A stretch of DNA of 64,000 nucleotides from an uncultured Bacteroidales bacterium. GTDB taxonomy: Bacteria; Bacteroidota; Bacteroidia; Bacteroidales; Bacteroidaceae. Location of the stretch: NCBI GenBank assembly GCA_945836755.1, contig CAMAMB010000002.1, forward strand, positions 1 to 64,000. The letters run 5' to 3'. Below the pieces are notes generated by a model, which saw only the letters and a list, made by a program, of their open reading frames with translations, was not told where the DNA came from and made no database searches. The translations under genes were made by a program, and so were the position numbers. Every line of letters begins with the position of its first letter. The first letter of the stretch is position 1. This document shows positions 46,101 through 53,466 of the stretch, in pieces.

Positions 46101-46570
46101 AAAGTGGGCCTGTATACCACGACCATACGGCTGCCATACCGGACCAAATTAGTGGAGCCGACAACTACTATAATCACAGTATCTATCAAGGTCACCAGCA
46201 CTGGGGACAAGCTGTGGGCAACCCACTGTACACTTCGCCGCTGTACAGGCACGATGGCACACTCGCCTTCTCCGACAACCGTTTCATAGCTCACCACATC
46301 GGCCTCATGGGGCAACCGACTGCTTCATTGTCTTACCGCCTGCTCTACAGCCACGAACGCAGCCATGGCACCTACCCTGCCCCACATCTGACGGCCCGAC
46401 ACACAGACAGCTTCCTTATAGAAACAACGTGGCGCCCACAAAAGCCCATCAAACACATTGGTGACGGCTGGGAATGCGGCCTTGCACTTGGTATGGACCG
46501 CGGCAATCTCATTGGCAACAACTTCGGCCTCAGCCTACACATCGTGAAACGCGGTATGCTTATCAGATAA
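43124..46570 (+). CDS. YgiQ-type radical SAM protein read through, in frame, into a Wzi-like outer-membrane domain
   Basis: One frame of 1,148 codons with no stop. Residues 1 to about 637 are a complete YgiQ/UPF0313 radical SAM protein: N-terminal DVIFFSGDAYVDHPSFG, PDTPVVIGGIEASLRRLTHYD, the cluster motif HRGCFGGCAFCTISAHQGKF (CxxxCxxC, near residue 350) and the typical C-terminal end VQDFTPTPMTVATTTWYAG and RMFFFWYKADERKRI. The remaining ~510 residues are a capsule-assembly Wzi-like beta-barrel. The joint carries a signal-peptide-like hydrophobic run. YgiQ function is unknown. I start at ATG 43124 (MPQPHQYQLSDF), not the track GTG at 43025. A covalent fusion of a cytosolic enzyme to an exported barrel would not be exportable, so two products are more likely (see the Wzi entry). 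Confidence 0.85.
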   Translation: MPQPHQYQLSDFIPTTQKEMKLRGWERADVIFFSGDAYVDHPSFGVAVLARLLEAEGLRVAIVPQPSWHGDLRDFRRLGRPRLFFAIAPGCMDSMVNKYTANRRLRSEDAYSPDGRHDMRPEYPTIVYTHILRELYPDTPVVIGGIEASLRRLTHYDYWKGELRPSILTDSGADLLIYGMGEAPLTDLCTLLNDTLESYATAADTMTKNDTNGEEGGEVSMTRSLFRNAISRVAIRQTATLETRDSIRGGIRGDDILLHSHEVCLKDRKRYAENFKHIEEESNKYEASRLIQQVREQYIVVNPPYPPMTTGQIDRAYDLPYTRLPHPKYKGKRIPAYETIKYSVTLHRGCFGGCAFCTISAHQGKFIMSRSKESILREVEAVTRMEGFSGNLSDLGGPSANMYRMGGKDTTLCRKCKRPSCIHPAICPNLHADHRPLTDIYRAVDALPQVRHSYIGSGVRYDLLLADYKDPALKKAARDYTEELICHHVSGRLKVAPEHTSPKVLELMRKPSFDLFKQFKTVFDTICRKAGLRQQIIPYFISSHPGCTAEDMAELAAITKHLDFKLEQVQDFTPTPMTVATTTWYAGYHPYTLRPVWSAHSPTDKLKQRMFFFWYKADERKRIMAELKRIGRTDLIGRLFTLLTLALTGMAALSPNVLMAQSAHNEPTTALQAAIRHVDYGMESRVTATDGETPLWLSANRYGLSGVEYANGYLRLQAGHRAENDSLRKWRIGWRADVAATYGMSAPFVIQQLYTDIDYRALRLTIGAKEEPMQLKNNLLSSGSQTMGINARPMPNIRIALPEYLSLTGKSDWVAIKGHFGYGMLTDGGFQKDYCAMDAKRTEKVLYHTKAGYLRIGNEKKFPLSFEGGLEWMTYFGGTAYITGSVGGIGSKLEMPQRPKDFFDAIFGLGGDATDGDGYANATGNTVGSWIFRLNYKANNWRASIYLDHFFEDHSQMFFEYGWLDGLLGAEVELPQNPFVSTIVYEFLKTTYQSGPVYHDHTAAIPDQISGADNYYNHSIYQGHQHWGQAVGNPLYTSPLYRHDGTLAFSDNRFIAHHIGLMGQPTASLSYRLLYSHERSHGTYPAPHLTARHTDSFLIETTWRPQKPIKHIGDGWECGLALGMDRGNLIGNNFGLSLHIVKRGMLIR
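44993..46570 (+). CDS. Wzi-like capsule-assembly outer-membrane protein, probable internal start inside the YgiQ frame
   Basis: Starting at ATG 44993 (MAELKRIGRTDLIGRLFTLL) the product is 525 aa. The first 40 residues give a basic n-region, hydrophobic core (LFTLLTLALTGMAALS) and a cleavable-looking end (PNVLMAQS), a credible signal peptide. The rest is aromatic- and Gly-rich with alternating beta strands ending in aromatic or basic residues, and resembles the Wzi family (LWLSANRYGLSG, LYSHERSHGT, ending GLSLHIVKRGMLIR). Wzi proteins help anchor capsule to the outer membrane. No stop separates it from ygiQ. Start choice is inference; later ATGs do not give a complete signal peptide. Confidence 0.6.
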   Translation: MAELKRIGRTDLIGRLFTLLTLALTGMAALSPNVLMAQSAHNEPTTALQAAIRHVDYGMESRVTATDGETPLWLSANRYGLSGVEYANGYLRLQAGHRAENDSLRKWRIGWRADVAATYGMSAPFVIQQLYTDIDYRALRLTIGAKEEPMQLKNNLLSSGSQTMGINARPMPNIRIALPEYLSLTGKSDWVAIKGHFGYGMLTDGGFQKDYCAMDAKRTEKVLYHTKAGYLRIGNEKKFPLSFEGGLEWMTYFGGTAYITGSVGGIGSKLEMPQRPKDFFDAIFGLGGDATDGDGYANATGNTVGSWIFRLNYKANNWRASIYLDHFFEDHSQMFFEYGWLDGLLGAEVELPQNPFVSTIVYEFLKTTYQSGPVYHDHTAAIPDQISGADNYYNHSIYQGHQHWGQAVGNPLYTSPLYRHDGTLAFSDNRFIAHHIGLMGQPTASLSYRLLYSHERSHGTYPAPHLTARHTDSFLIETTWRPQKPIKHIGDGWECGLALGMDRGNLIGNNFGLSLHIVKRGMLIR

Positions 46571-46633
46571 CGCCCACATAACCGGATACCATCTACTCCC
46601 CACATTCAGCGACATACCTTTATACTCCTCACC

Positions 46634-47122
46634 ATGACCAAGAACTTGACATTCATCCTCTTAACACTGCTGCTCACCGCCTGCGGCAAGCTGCCGAGCA
46701 ATGGAGACCTCGATGGAAAGTGGATGCTCACCGCACAATATACCAAGCCCTCAACCGACTCCCCCACATACAGCGACTACACGGACAAACGCGATACGGG
46801 CATCAGCTGGAACGTCCAGCTTGACCTCCTGTCTATCACAGCCCCCGTTCCCCTCCATGAAGATACCTCAGAGTTGCAACTCGGTAAGTCGCACGAGGTG
46901 GTTTGTCGTTTCAACCATGAGGGTTCGACGTTGCGCCTTACCCAAATCTTCTGGCACTATAGGGCCCACGACATAGCCATCACCCCGGAGGAACTGGAAA
47001 CCTCACCCCTGTCCATCGTAGGCATTCACCAAGGCGGTACAGACTTCCAGGTCCTTCAGCTCAGCAGCAAGCGCATGGTGCTCTGCTCCGAGACCGACAG
47101 CCTCATATTCAAGAAGATATAA
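46634..47122 (+). CDS. Lipocalin-like lipoprotein
   Basis: A 162-aa protein with a lipoprotein signal ([13 protein letters not shown]; lipidated Cys near residue 17). The mature part begins [14 protein letters not shown], the opening of small lipocalin-like domains common in Bacteroidales, and forms a beta-rich fold. Role is unknown; it may bind a small hydrophobic molecule or serve in envelope assembly. It follows the Wzi-like end after 63 bp and may be part of the same envelope transcript. Location: outer or inner membrane surface facing the periplasm. Confidence 0.75.
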   Translation: MTKNLTFILLTLLLTACGKLPSNGDLDGKWMLTAQYTKPSTDSPTYSDYTDKRDTGISWNVQLDLLSITAPVPLHEDTSELQLGKSHEVVCRFNHEGSTLRLTQIFWHYRAHDIAITPEELETSPLSIVGIHQGGTDFQVLQLSSKRMVLCSETDSLIFKKI

Positions 47123-47238
47123 CCCACATAGGGTCACTGTCGCTCTACACCACTCATGACAACCACGCCACGGCACAGCCCCCCACGCGCAGGCTCTGCC
47201 CCCAAAGGCATTACCTATCACATCAATCTTCAAGCGCT

Positions 47239-48519
47239 ATGAATAGAGACAACGCTATTTTTAATCTTATCGAGGCCGAGCGCCGTCGCCAGCTTCGCGG
47301 CATTGAGTTAATTGCCTCAGAAAACTTTGTTTCGACGGAAGTAATGGCAGCCATGGGCTCCGTGCTGACCAACAAATACGCCGAGGGGTATCCAGGCAAG
47401 CGTTACTACGGAGGCTGCCAGGTAGTAGACGAGTGTGAGCGCCTGGCTATTGAGCGTGCCTGCAAGCTCTTCGACGCAGCCTACGCCAACGTTCAGCCCC
47501 ACTCGGGCGCACAGGCCAACGCCTCCGTTTTCATGGCCGTGTTAAAACCCGGTGACACATTCATGGGACTCAGCTTAGACCAGGGTGGCCACCTCTCCCA
47601 TGGCTCAGCCGTCAATACCTCCGGCATTCTCTACCACCCCGTTGCCTATCATCTTAGCCCGGAAACAGGACGCGTTGACTACGACGAGATGGAACGTCTC
47701 GCCATAGAACACAAGCCTAAACTGATTGTGGGGGGAGGCTCAGCCTACAGTCGAGAATGGGATTACGCCCGTATGAGGGCCATCGCCGATAAAGTAGGTG
47801 CTCTCCTCATGATAGACATGGCACACCCCGCCGGTCTTATCGCTGCAGGCCTGCTTGACAATCCTGTACATCACGCTCACATCGTCACCACCACCACACA
47901 CAAAACGCTCCGCGGCCCACGTGGTGGTCTGATACTCATGGGTAAAGACTTCGACAACCCCTGGGGACTTACCACCCCTAAGGGCGAGATCAAGCCTATG
48001 AGCCGTCTGCTTGACAGTGCAGTCTTCCCCGGCGTTCAAGGCGGCCCACTTGAACATGTCATAGCTGCCAAAGCCGTAGCCTTCGGCGAAGCTCTTCAAC
48101 CGGAGTTCCGCCAATACGCCTCACAGGTTAAAACGAATGCTGCCTGTCTCGCCAACGAACTCATGAAACGCGGATTTCACATTGTGAGCGGCGGTACCGA
48201 CAACCATAGCATGCTCGTTGACCTTCGCCCCAAGTACCCCGAGCTTTCCGGCCGTGCAGCTGAAAATGCCCTCGTGGCAGCCGACATCACTGTGAATAAG
48301 AATATGATTCCGTTCGACACCCGCTCCGCCTTCCAGACCTCAGGTATCCGCCTCGGTACTCCGGCTATCACCACACGTGGTGCGAAAGAGGACCTCATGG
48401 TGCTCATAGCCGACTTCATAGAGCAGGTGCTCAATGCGCCTGAAGATGAAAAGGTCATCGCAGATGTACGCCATAAGGTAAACGAAACCATGGAGAGTTA
48501 CCCCCTGTTCGCTTGGTAG
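47239..48519 (+). CDS. glyA: Serine hydroxymethyltransferase
   Basis: Interconverts serine and glycine with tetrahydrofolate, the main source of one-carbon units. It is a 426-aa PLP enzyme. N-terminal [13 protein letters not shown], the [18 protein letters not shown] segment near residue 50, the PLP lysine in [15 protein letters not shown] (near residue 225) and [17 protein letters not shown] are diagnostic. It complements SerC and SerA in this window, although it is not in their operon. A 15-base hairpin terminator follows 25 bases after the stop. Confidence 0.97.
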   Translation: MNRDNAIFNLIEAERRRQLRGIELIASENFVSTEVMAAMGSVLTNKYAEGYPGKRYYGGCQVVDECERLAIERACKLFDAAYANVQPHSGAQANASVFMAVLKPGDTFMGLSLDQGGHLSHGSAVNTSGILYHPVAYHLSPETGRVDYDEMERLAIEHKPKLIVGGGSAYSREWDYARMRAIADKVGALLMIDMAHPAGLIAAGLLDNPVHHAHIVTTTTHKTLRGPRGGLILMGKDFDNPWGLTTPKGEIKPMSRLLDSAVFPGVQGGPLEHVIAAKAVAFGEALQPEFRQYASQVKTNAACLANELMKRGFHIVSGGTDNHSMLVDLRPKYPELSGRAAENALVAADITVNKNMIPFDTRSAFQTSGIRLGTPAITTRGAKEDLMVLIADFIEQVLNAPEDEKVIADVRHKVNETMESYPLFAW

Positions 48520-48544
48520 TCTAAGGGGCTGACACCCATACACC

Positions 48545-48592
48545 AATAGACTTGGCAGGGCTTCACTTCAGCGAGGTCCTGCCAAGTCTATT
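48545..48592 (+). terminator. Terminator of glyA
   Basis: AATAGACTTGGCAGG and CCTGCCAAGTCTATT are perfect 15-base complements with an 18-base loop, then TTATCTG. It begins 25 bases after the glyA stop. Confidence 0.8.
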
Positions 48593-48671
48593 TATCTGAA
48601 AGGTCAAGGCGGCTCAAACAGTCATTTAAGCTATACTTCACACAAAATGGATAGGCGTATGACGTGCCGGA

Positions 48672-48732
48672 GAGTGGAGAGCTCATCCTGTGGAAGCTCC
48701 CCCACTCAACCTGCAAACGGGACAGGCTGAGT
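48672..48732 (+). other. Two mutually exclusive hairpins downstream of glyA
   Basis: Hairpin 1: GAGTGG (48672-48677) with CCACTC (48702-48707), extended inside by GAGCT/AGCTC. Hairpin 2: ACTCAACCTG (48704-48713) with CAGGCTGAGT (48723-48732), one mismatch. They compete for the bases at 48704-48707. The region lies between the glyA terminator and the end of the rhamnose mutarotase gene. On the minus strand it lies downstream of that gene, so a terminator role is possible. Confidence 0.4.
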
Positions 48733-48773
48733 AAGGGCGACGTTTAAGCGAAATCAGACTATCATTGTGAATA

Positions 48774-49160
48774 TCAATATAGGTGAAAGATACGCTCCAT
48801 CAACTGCCACTTCTCGTCTGAAGTAGCCGTGGCCTGGGCCTTCTGGTAACGAGCAGTCAGTGCCTCCCACTCAGCCTGACGCGGCTGGTGCGCCATCTTC
48901 TCCATCACCTCGTGCCATGAAAGGTTAGCGGGAAGCTCGACTATCATAAAGAGACGAGTGCCCACAAGATATATCTCCATCTCCAGCACACCGGAAGCAC
49001 GTATGCCCTCAAGTATCTCCGGCCAAATGCCATCCGGAGCGTGAAGGCGTCGATAGGCACTAATGAGTTGAGGGTCATCACGGAGGTCGAGCGTCTGGCA
49101 ATAACGATTGGTGGCACAAGCGTGCCGTCTAACAGGATAGCCTTCAGGAGATGGGTTCAT
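48774..49160 (-). CDS. L-rhamnose mutarotase family protein
   Basis: A 128-aa alpha/beta barrel of the RhaM type, which interconverts alpha and beta anomers of L-rhamnose or a related sugar such as L-fucose. Seen are the N-terminal CQTLDLRDDPQLISAYRRLH (the catalytic His is the last residue), GIRASGVLEMEIYLVGTRLF and the C-terminal WQLMERIFHLY. The first 20 residues are a Bacteroidales-type extension with possible alternative starts. No rhamnose operon is near; it lies alone downstream of the MBL gene on the minus strand, so the sugar is uncertain. Confidence 0.85.
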   Translation of the reverse strand: MNPSPEGYPVRRHACATNRYCQTLDLRDDPQLISAYRRLHAPDGIWPEILEGIRASGVLEMEIYLVGTRLFMIVELPANLSWHEVMEKMAHQPRQAEWEALTARYQKAQATATSDEKWQLMERIFHLY

Positions 49161-49213
49161 AAGGATTGAGATAAACTGTTAAAGTAATCGAGGCCACAGT
49201 AGAATGGCAGGTG

Positions 49214-50044
49214 CTATAGCAGGTCTGTGAGCAAGGAGGGAGTATGACGTGGGAGGGTGTCCACGAGTAGGGCGCCCGGCTGTGGAGTCGCAGGTGTCTG
49301 CACATTGAAACCAGCCTCTTGAAGCCTCACCATAATAGTGTCAAGCGCCTTCTGCGGACGATTGTTGATGGCACTAAGATGGCACAACCAGAGCTGTCTG
49401 ATATGCGCCGGAGATAGATGGGCGATAAGGAACTGCGCCGTCTCTTCATTGCTTGTATGGCCATTTGGAGCAAGTATGCGGTTCTTCAGCCTCAAAGGAT
49501 AGGGGCTGAGACTCAACATAACAGGGTCATAATTAGCTTCGACCACGAGATGCGTCGCCGCCTGAACATGTGGTATCATGTCATCCGTGAAGTGACCGAC
49601 ATCAGTAAGCAGAACGAAATGCTTTCCCTCAGCCTCTATATGATAGCCCACATTCTCCGCGCTATCATGAGGCACGTGAAAAGTCGTGACACGGAAAGGG
49701 CCGATGGTGAAAGTATCTCCGGGGCTGAATGTGACGCGACAATCGACAGGCACTTTCTTGGCCACATGATGATTTGCGTCAATCGACTTATGGACCCGCT
49801 CCGTGCCATAAACAGGGAGATGAAAATGAGCACTGATTGCTCCGACGCCCTTTGCATGATCGGTGTGGTCATGAGTTAAAAGGAGGGCCACAGGAGCAGC
49901 CTGCGAAAGGCCATAAGTTGAAAAGTGCTGCTTGAGTTTGCGCAGACTGATACCCGCATCTATCAGCAGGCCCACTCCGTCAGAGAGTAGGTAGGAGGCA
50001 TTGCCGCTACTGCCGGAACAAAAGGAGATGTATTGCAAGGACAC
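49214..50044 (-). CDS. MBL-fold metal-dependent hydrolase (YycJ/WalJ type)
   Basis: A 276-aa metallo-beta-lactamase-fold enzyme. The N-terminal ISFCSGSSGNASYLLSD is the signature start of the YycJ/WalJ group, followed by the metal motif LLTHDHTDHAKGVG (near residue 55). Further His/Asp ligands are VLLTDVGHFTDDM and the late WLCHLSAINNRP. WalJ proteins are proposed to act on nucleic acid ends and to affect cell-wall control; the activity here is unproven. I start at GTG 50044 (VSLQYISFCSGSS) rather than the track ATG at 50089, because the latter would overlap the tamL end by 23 bases and adds a non-family N terminus. Confidence 0.85.
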   Translation of the reverse strand: MSLQYISFCSGSSGNASYLLSDGVGLLIDAGISLRKLKQHFSTYGLSQAAPVALLLTHDHTDHAKGVGAISAHFHLPVYGTERVHKSIDANHHVAKKVPVDCRVTFSPGDTFTIGPFRVTTFHVPHDSAENVGYHIEAEGKHFVLLTDVGHFTDDMIPHVQAATHLVVEANYDPVMLSLSPYPLRLKNRILAPNGHTSNEETAQFLIAHLSPAHIRQLWLCHLSAINNRPQKALDTIMVRLQEAGFNVQTPATPQPGALLVDTLPRHTPSLLTDLL

Positions 50045-50066
50045 TTGATTAAGATGAGGATGAAAC

Positions 50067-52376
50067 TTAGAAGGGTAGGCCAACAGCAAAGTGGAAGGTA
50101 AAGTCGCGACTAAACTTAGGGTTGACGAGAGGATAGTGGTTGATACTATTCCGATACTGCGGGTTGATAGCCTTCATACCACCGTCAAAGCGCAGAATGA
50201 AGTAGTCAAAGTTGAGACGAAGCCCCAAACCATACGCCACTGCTATCTCGCGCCAAAATCTATGCCAGCGGAAAGTACCCGCCTCCAGACCCGGATAGGT
50301 GCGAGTGTTCCAAATGTTGCCGGCATCTATGAAGAAGGCCCCATGAAGCTTTCCAAATAACTGCGTGCGCCACTCTGCACTGAGGTCAAGCTTGAGGTTA
50401 CCCGTTTGATTGATGAAGTCCACCTTGCCATCCTCTCCCCGATATGAGCCTGGACCTAATTCGCGCACGCTCCATCCTCTGACACTGTTGGCGCCACCAG
50501 CGAAGTAACGTTTTTCATAGGGCAACAAGTCAGAGTTCCCATAGGGGATACCAATGCCAAGGGCAGCATGACAGGCAAAAGAGTTGCGGGAATTGACGAG
50601 GAAGCTTTTAACCACGTCAAAATCAAACTTCACATATTGGGAGTAGTTGATGCCAAAGAGGGTATACTTCCCTTGACCGTCTTTGTTGTGACCGAAAAGA
50701 CGTGAATAAGCGTAGAGCAGGTTACCGGCCAGCTCCACGCTGCTCTTCATCACAAGCCCATTCGTCTGATAGATACCCGAGGGGCGGTCGGCTGCATCAC
50801 GCATGGAGTTATAGATAAGGCTATAACTCGTCTTCATGACAAACAAATTTTCGTAAGTAGATCTCAACACCGAGTAATGAGGGTCATCACCCTCCAGATA
50901 CTTCTGTCTGAAAGCGCCAGATATCCAAGGCATATAGACATAGTTGAGCTGGAAGGCATCGAGGCGGTGCTGCAGTCGAGAATCAGCATTGCGATACCAG
51001 CGATAGCCCCATGACCCAGTCAGCACACGTCGATGAAACTCCGGCCGGTCCTGCGAGTCATACATAATCTTTGCCTCAGAGGTGGCCTTCACTGCCTTGT
51101 GCATTCTGAAGCGTGCGAAGGGTATACGGAGGGTTGGAAAACGCAATGCCATCTCTGCAGACCACGCAATAAAGTTATTATCACTATACTCCTCCAGGCC
51201 CGTAATGGCCTCATACGCAGCTCGGAGTTTCAGAGTGAGCAGCTCCGAACCATGACCGACATTTCTATTAGAATAGGTCACCGACGCGGCTGCACCGAGG
51301 TCACCGGCAGTGTTTGTGCCCTCCACATCAAAGCCAAAACTATTAGGCTTAGCCGGGATGACATGTATATCACACCCCACCTGCGCCGTATCTCCCGACA
51401 TAGGATATAGACGCACCGTAGTTTGCTTGATAGCTGGCAGACCACCCAGTGAGACGTATGAGTTACGGACATCCGTTTCTCTCAGAAGGCTGTCCTGGTT
51501 GAGAGGAATCTGCGAGGCGTAGATACGGCGACGAATGCGGTTGCGTCCTTTATAAAAGAATTGGATATCACGATAAGTCGTAGAATCGAGCGACTGGGTG
51601 TCAGCACGTTCCACATCTTCGTAGAGGCGTATCTTACCTATGGTGCGCGGTATGGCAATAACTGTTTCTTCTTGAGGGGTTACAAAGTGAAGGGTCACAT
51701 CTGCCCCAAGAGAGCCTCGCAGCGTGTCTATGTCAAAAGATATATAGCCATCATGAAGGCCATAGAAACCTCGATCGGCCATGGCACGAAGGATACGGCG
51801 TTTCTCTTCGGCCATGCGGTTCAGGTTGAGAGGCATTCCACGACGTAGCAAGGTGGCAGCAGAGTCGGCCTGAAATGCTCTGTATGCCTCTTCTGACTCA
51901 AAATGGTAGTAGAGGTGCTCTATATAATAACGGTTTTGAGGATGTAGGTTGTAACGTACGCGGGTCTTGTACTTATGGTGCGTAACGACTGTGTCACAAG
52001 AAGCATGAAGGTAGCCCTCGTTCATAAGTGCCTGCTCGAGCGAAGCAATGGAGAGGGCCGTTTGCTTGGGGTCATAAATAGCCGGCGCTTCTCCCATTCG
52101 CCTCAACCACTTAGAAAACCCTTTGTTGCCGCGCACAGAGTCTGTACTTGACAGGCAATAAATAGCTGTGGGCACCTTCAGCAGGGAGAACCACTTCGTG
52201 TTAGGCTGCTGACGTACATAGCTCTTGTACTGAGATAGTTTCTCGACCTTCTTGTCCGAGGTGACGCTGACCTTCTGTAGAAGCGTCTGGTCAGCCTGAA
52301 GAAAACGACGCGGGCTGCATGACGTCACCAGAAGGACAAGCAAGCTGGAGAAAATATATGCGAGTGGTCTGTACAT
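50067..52376 (-). CDS. tamL: TamL, lipoprotein BamA/TamA-family outer-membrane assembly protein
   Basis: An Omp85-family protein of 769 aa. In Bacteroidetes the TamA partner carries a lipid anchor and is called TamL. The lipobox LLVLLVTSCSPRRF (lipidated Cys near residue 20) supports this. POTRA-like repeats follow (about 25-380), then a C-terminal barrel of 16 strands with YEKRYFAGGANSVRGWSVRELGPGSY, the Omp85 L6 motif (near residue 645), ending DFTFHFAVGLPF. It helps insert outer-membrane proteins together with an inner-membrane TamB-like protein, not in this window. It is divergent from the RNA methyltransferase gene and its -7 element abuts the start codon. Confidence 0.92.
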   Translation of the reverse strand: MYRPLAYIFSSLLVLLVTSCSPRRFLQADQTLLQKVSVTSDKKVEKLSQYKSYVRQQPNTKWFSLLKVPTAIYCLSSTDSVRGNKGFSKWLRRMGEAPAIYDPKQTALSIASLEQALMNEGYLHASCDTVVTHHKYKTRVRYNLHPQNRYYIEHLYYHFESEEAYRAFQADSAATLLRRGMPLNLNRMAEEKRRILRAMADRGFYGLHDGYISFDIDTLRGSLGADVTLHFVTPQEETVIAIPRTIGKIRLYEDVERADTQSLDSTTYRDIQFFYKGRNRIRRRIYASQIPLNQDSLLRETDVRNSYVSLGGLPAIKQTTVRLYPMSGDTAQVGCDIHVIPAKPNSFGFDVEGTNTAGDLGAAASVTYSNRNVGHGSELLTLKLRAAYEAITGLEEYSDNNFIAWSAEMALRFPTLRIPFARFRMHKAVKATSEAKIMYDSQDRPEFHRRVLTGSWGYRWYRNADSRLQHRLDAFQLNYVYMPWISGAFRQKYLEGDDPHYSVLRSTYENLFVMKTSYSLIYNSMRDAADRPSGIYQTNGLVMKSSVELAGNLLYAYSRLFGHNKDGQGKYTLFGINYSQYVKFDFDVVKSFLVNSRNSFACHAALGIGIPYGNSDLLPYEKRYFAGGANSVRGWSVRELGPGSYRGEDGKVDFINQTGNLKLDLSAEWRTQLFGKLHGAFFIDAGNIWNTRTYPGLEAGTFRWHRFWREIAVAYGLGLRLNFDYFILRFDGGMKAINPQYRNSINHYPLVNPKFSRDFTFHFAVGLPF

Positions 52377-52383
52377 TTCGGGG

Positions 52384-52391
52384 CAAAGTTA
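52384..52391 (-). promoter_or_regulatory. -7 element of tamL, close to the start codon
   Basis: Minus-strand TAACTTTG fully matches TAnnTTTG. Its G is only eight bases from the tamL ATG at 52376. The start point should lie within about five bases of the ATG, so the message would be almost leaderless. No TTTG at the -33 position is seen. Confidence 0.55.
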
Positions 52392-52414
52392 AGACTTTTT
52401 CAGGAAGAACTTTG

Positions 52415-52422
52415 TAGCTTTG
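52415..52422 (+). promoter_or_regulatory. Possible -7 element for the RNA methyltransferase gene
   Basis: TAGCTTTG fully matches TAnnTTTG on plus, 24 bases from the tamL element on the other strand. The upstream -33 region is T-rich but lacks TTTG. The leader to 52645 would be about 215 bases. Confidence 0.4.
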
Positions 52423-52644
52423 CCGTGAAATACCATTGCTCTCACGTAGCAGACAATAGTAATAGCCCCGCCCTATAGAAGTCATTCCTCACTGCGCCGA
52501 TGCCTTCCCCTATGGCCACCCACAACCCGGCTTCCAATGAAGGGGAACACCAGCCATCCTACATCCATCTACCCGCCTCACAGCAAGGACTGTCTGCCTC
52601 GGACAATCCTTGCCATATTTTCACCATAAACCGCCCCCTCATAT

Positions 52645-53439
52645 ATGCTCACTCGCCGCACCATAAAATTTGTTCATTCGCTTGCACAAAAGAAGTACCG
52701 CGACGACAGTCTCTGTTTTGTGGCAGAGGGGAGGAAACTTGTCTACGATTTGCTGGCCGCAGGTATGAAAGCCGAAGGGCTCTATGCCACTGACGACTTT
52801 CTCGCCTCATTACCGGCTTCCCTCCTTCCTGCCTCCACAGCAGTCCATCCCTGCACAGTGGCCGAACTGGCGGCCCTCTCTGCCTTGGCTTCTCCCCCCA
52901 AAGGCGGGGGTGCCATCTGTGTCTTCCACCAAAGGCCCCTAGTGTCAGTCACAGCAACAGAGGCCATTGGCAACACCCTAAGCATAGCCTTAGATGGTGT
53001 ACAAGATCCCGGCAACTTAGGCACCATTATCCGCACAGCCGATTGGTTCGGCATTCACCGCATTTTCGCTTCACACGAGACTGCCGACGTCTATTCCCCC
53101 AAGGTAGTGCAAAGCACGATGGGGGCCTTGGCCCGCGTGGAAGTTATCTACACTGACCTTCCTTCATTTATCTCATCGCTGCCAGAGAGCACACCGGTAT
53201 ATGGTACTTTCCTGGACGGCGACAATTGTTATACAGCCCCCATCGAACGGCCGGAAGCCGGCCTCCTTGTCATGGGCAACGAGGGCAATGGCATCAGCGC
53301 ACAGGTTGCAGACGGCGTGACCCACCGCCTATATATCCCCCCGTTCCCGGATAGCAGTTGTGGGTCAGAAAGTCTTAATGTAGCGTCAGCCACAGCGATA
53401 CTCTGCGCAGAGCTTCGTCGGCGCATCCGAGCGAAATAA
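52645..53439 (+). CDS. SpoU/TrmH family RNA 2'-O-methyltransferase
   Basis: A 264-aa SPOUT-class methyltransferase with an N-terminal RNA-binding (SpoU substrate-binding-like) part. It shows the three SpoU motifs: ALDGVQDPGNLGTIIRTADWFG (near residue 115), VMGNEGNGIS (near 210), and the C-terminal PPFPDSSCGSESLNVASATAI. It probably methylates a ribose in 23S rRNA or tRNA; the exact site cannot be told. Divergence from tamL is a familiar Bacteroidales arrangement. The start is the ATG of the frame (MLTRRTIKFVHSLAQKKYRD), and the short frame 52500..52793 is out of phase and rejected. Confidence 0.93.
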   Translation: MLTRRTIKFVHSLAQKKYRDDSLCFVAEGRKLVYDLLAAGMKAEGLYATDDFLASLPASLLPASTAVHPCTVAELAALSALASPPKGGGAICVFHQRPLVSVTATEAIGNTLSIALDGVQDPGNLGTIIRTADWFGIHRIFASHETADVYSPKVVQSTMGALARVEVIYTDLPSFISSLPESTPVYGTFLDGDNCYTAPIERPEAGLLVMGNEGNGISAQVADGVTHRLYIPPFPDSSCGSESLNVASATAILCAELRRRIRAK

Positions 53440-53466
53440 GCCCACACATGTGCCCTACCTTTCACA

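Noticed and set aside
48660-48735. Cobalamin or TPP riboswitch
   Set aside because: No conserved aptamer core of either class could be found, and no related gene lies downstream on plus.
52500-52793. 97-aa frame overlapping the RNA methyltransferase start
   Set aside because: Out of phase with the conserved gene and without a family; likely leader sequence.
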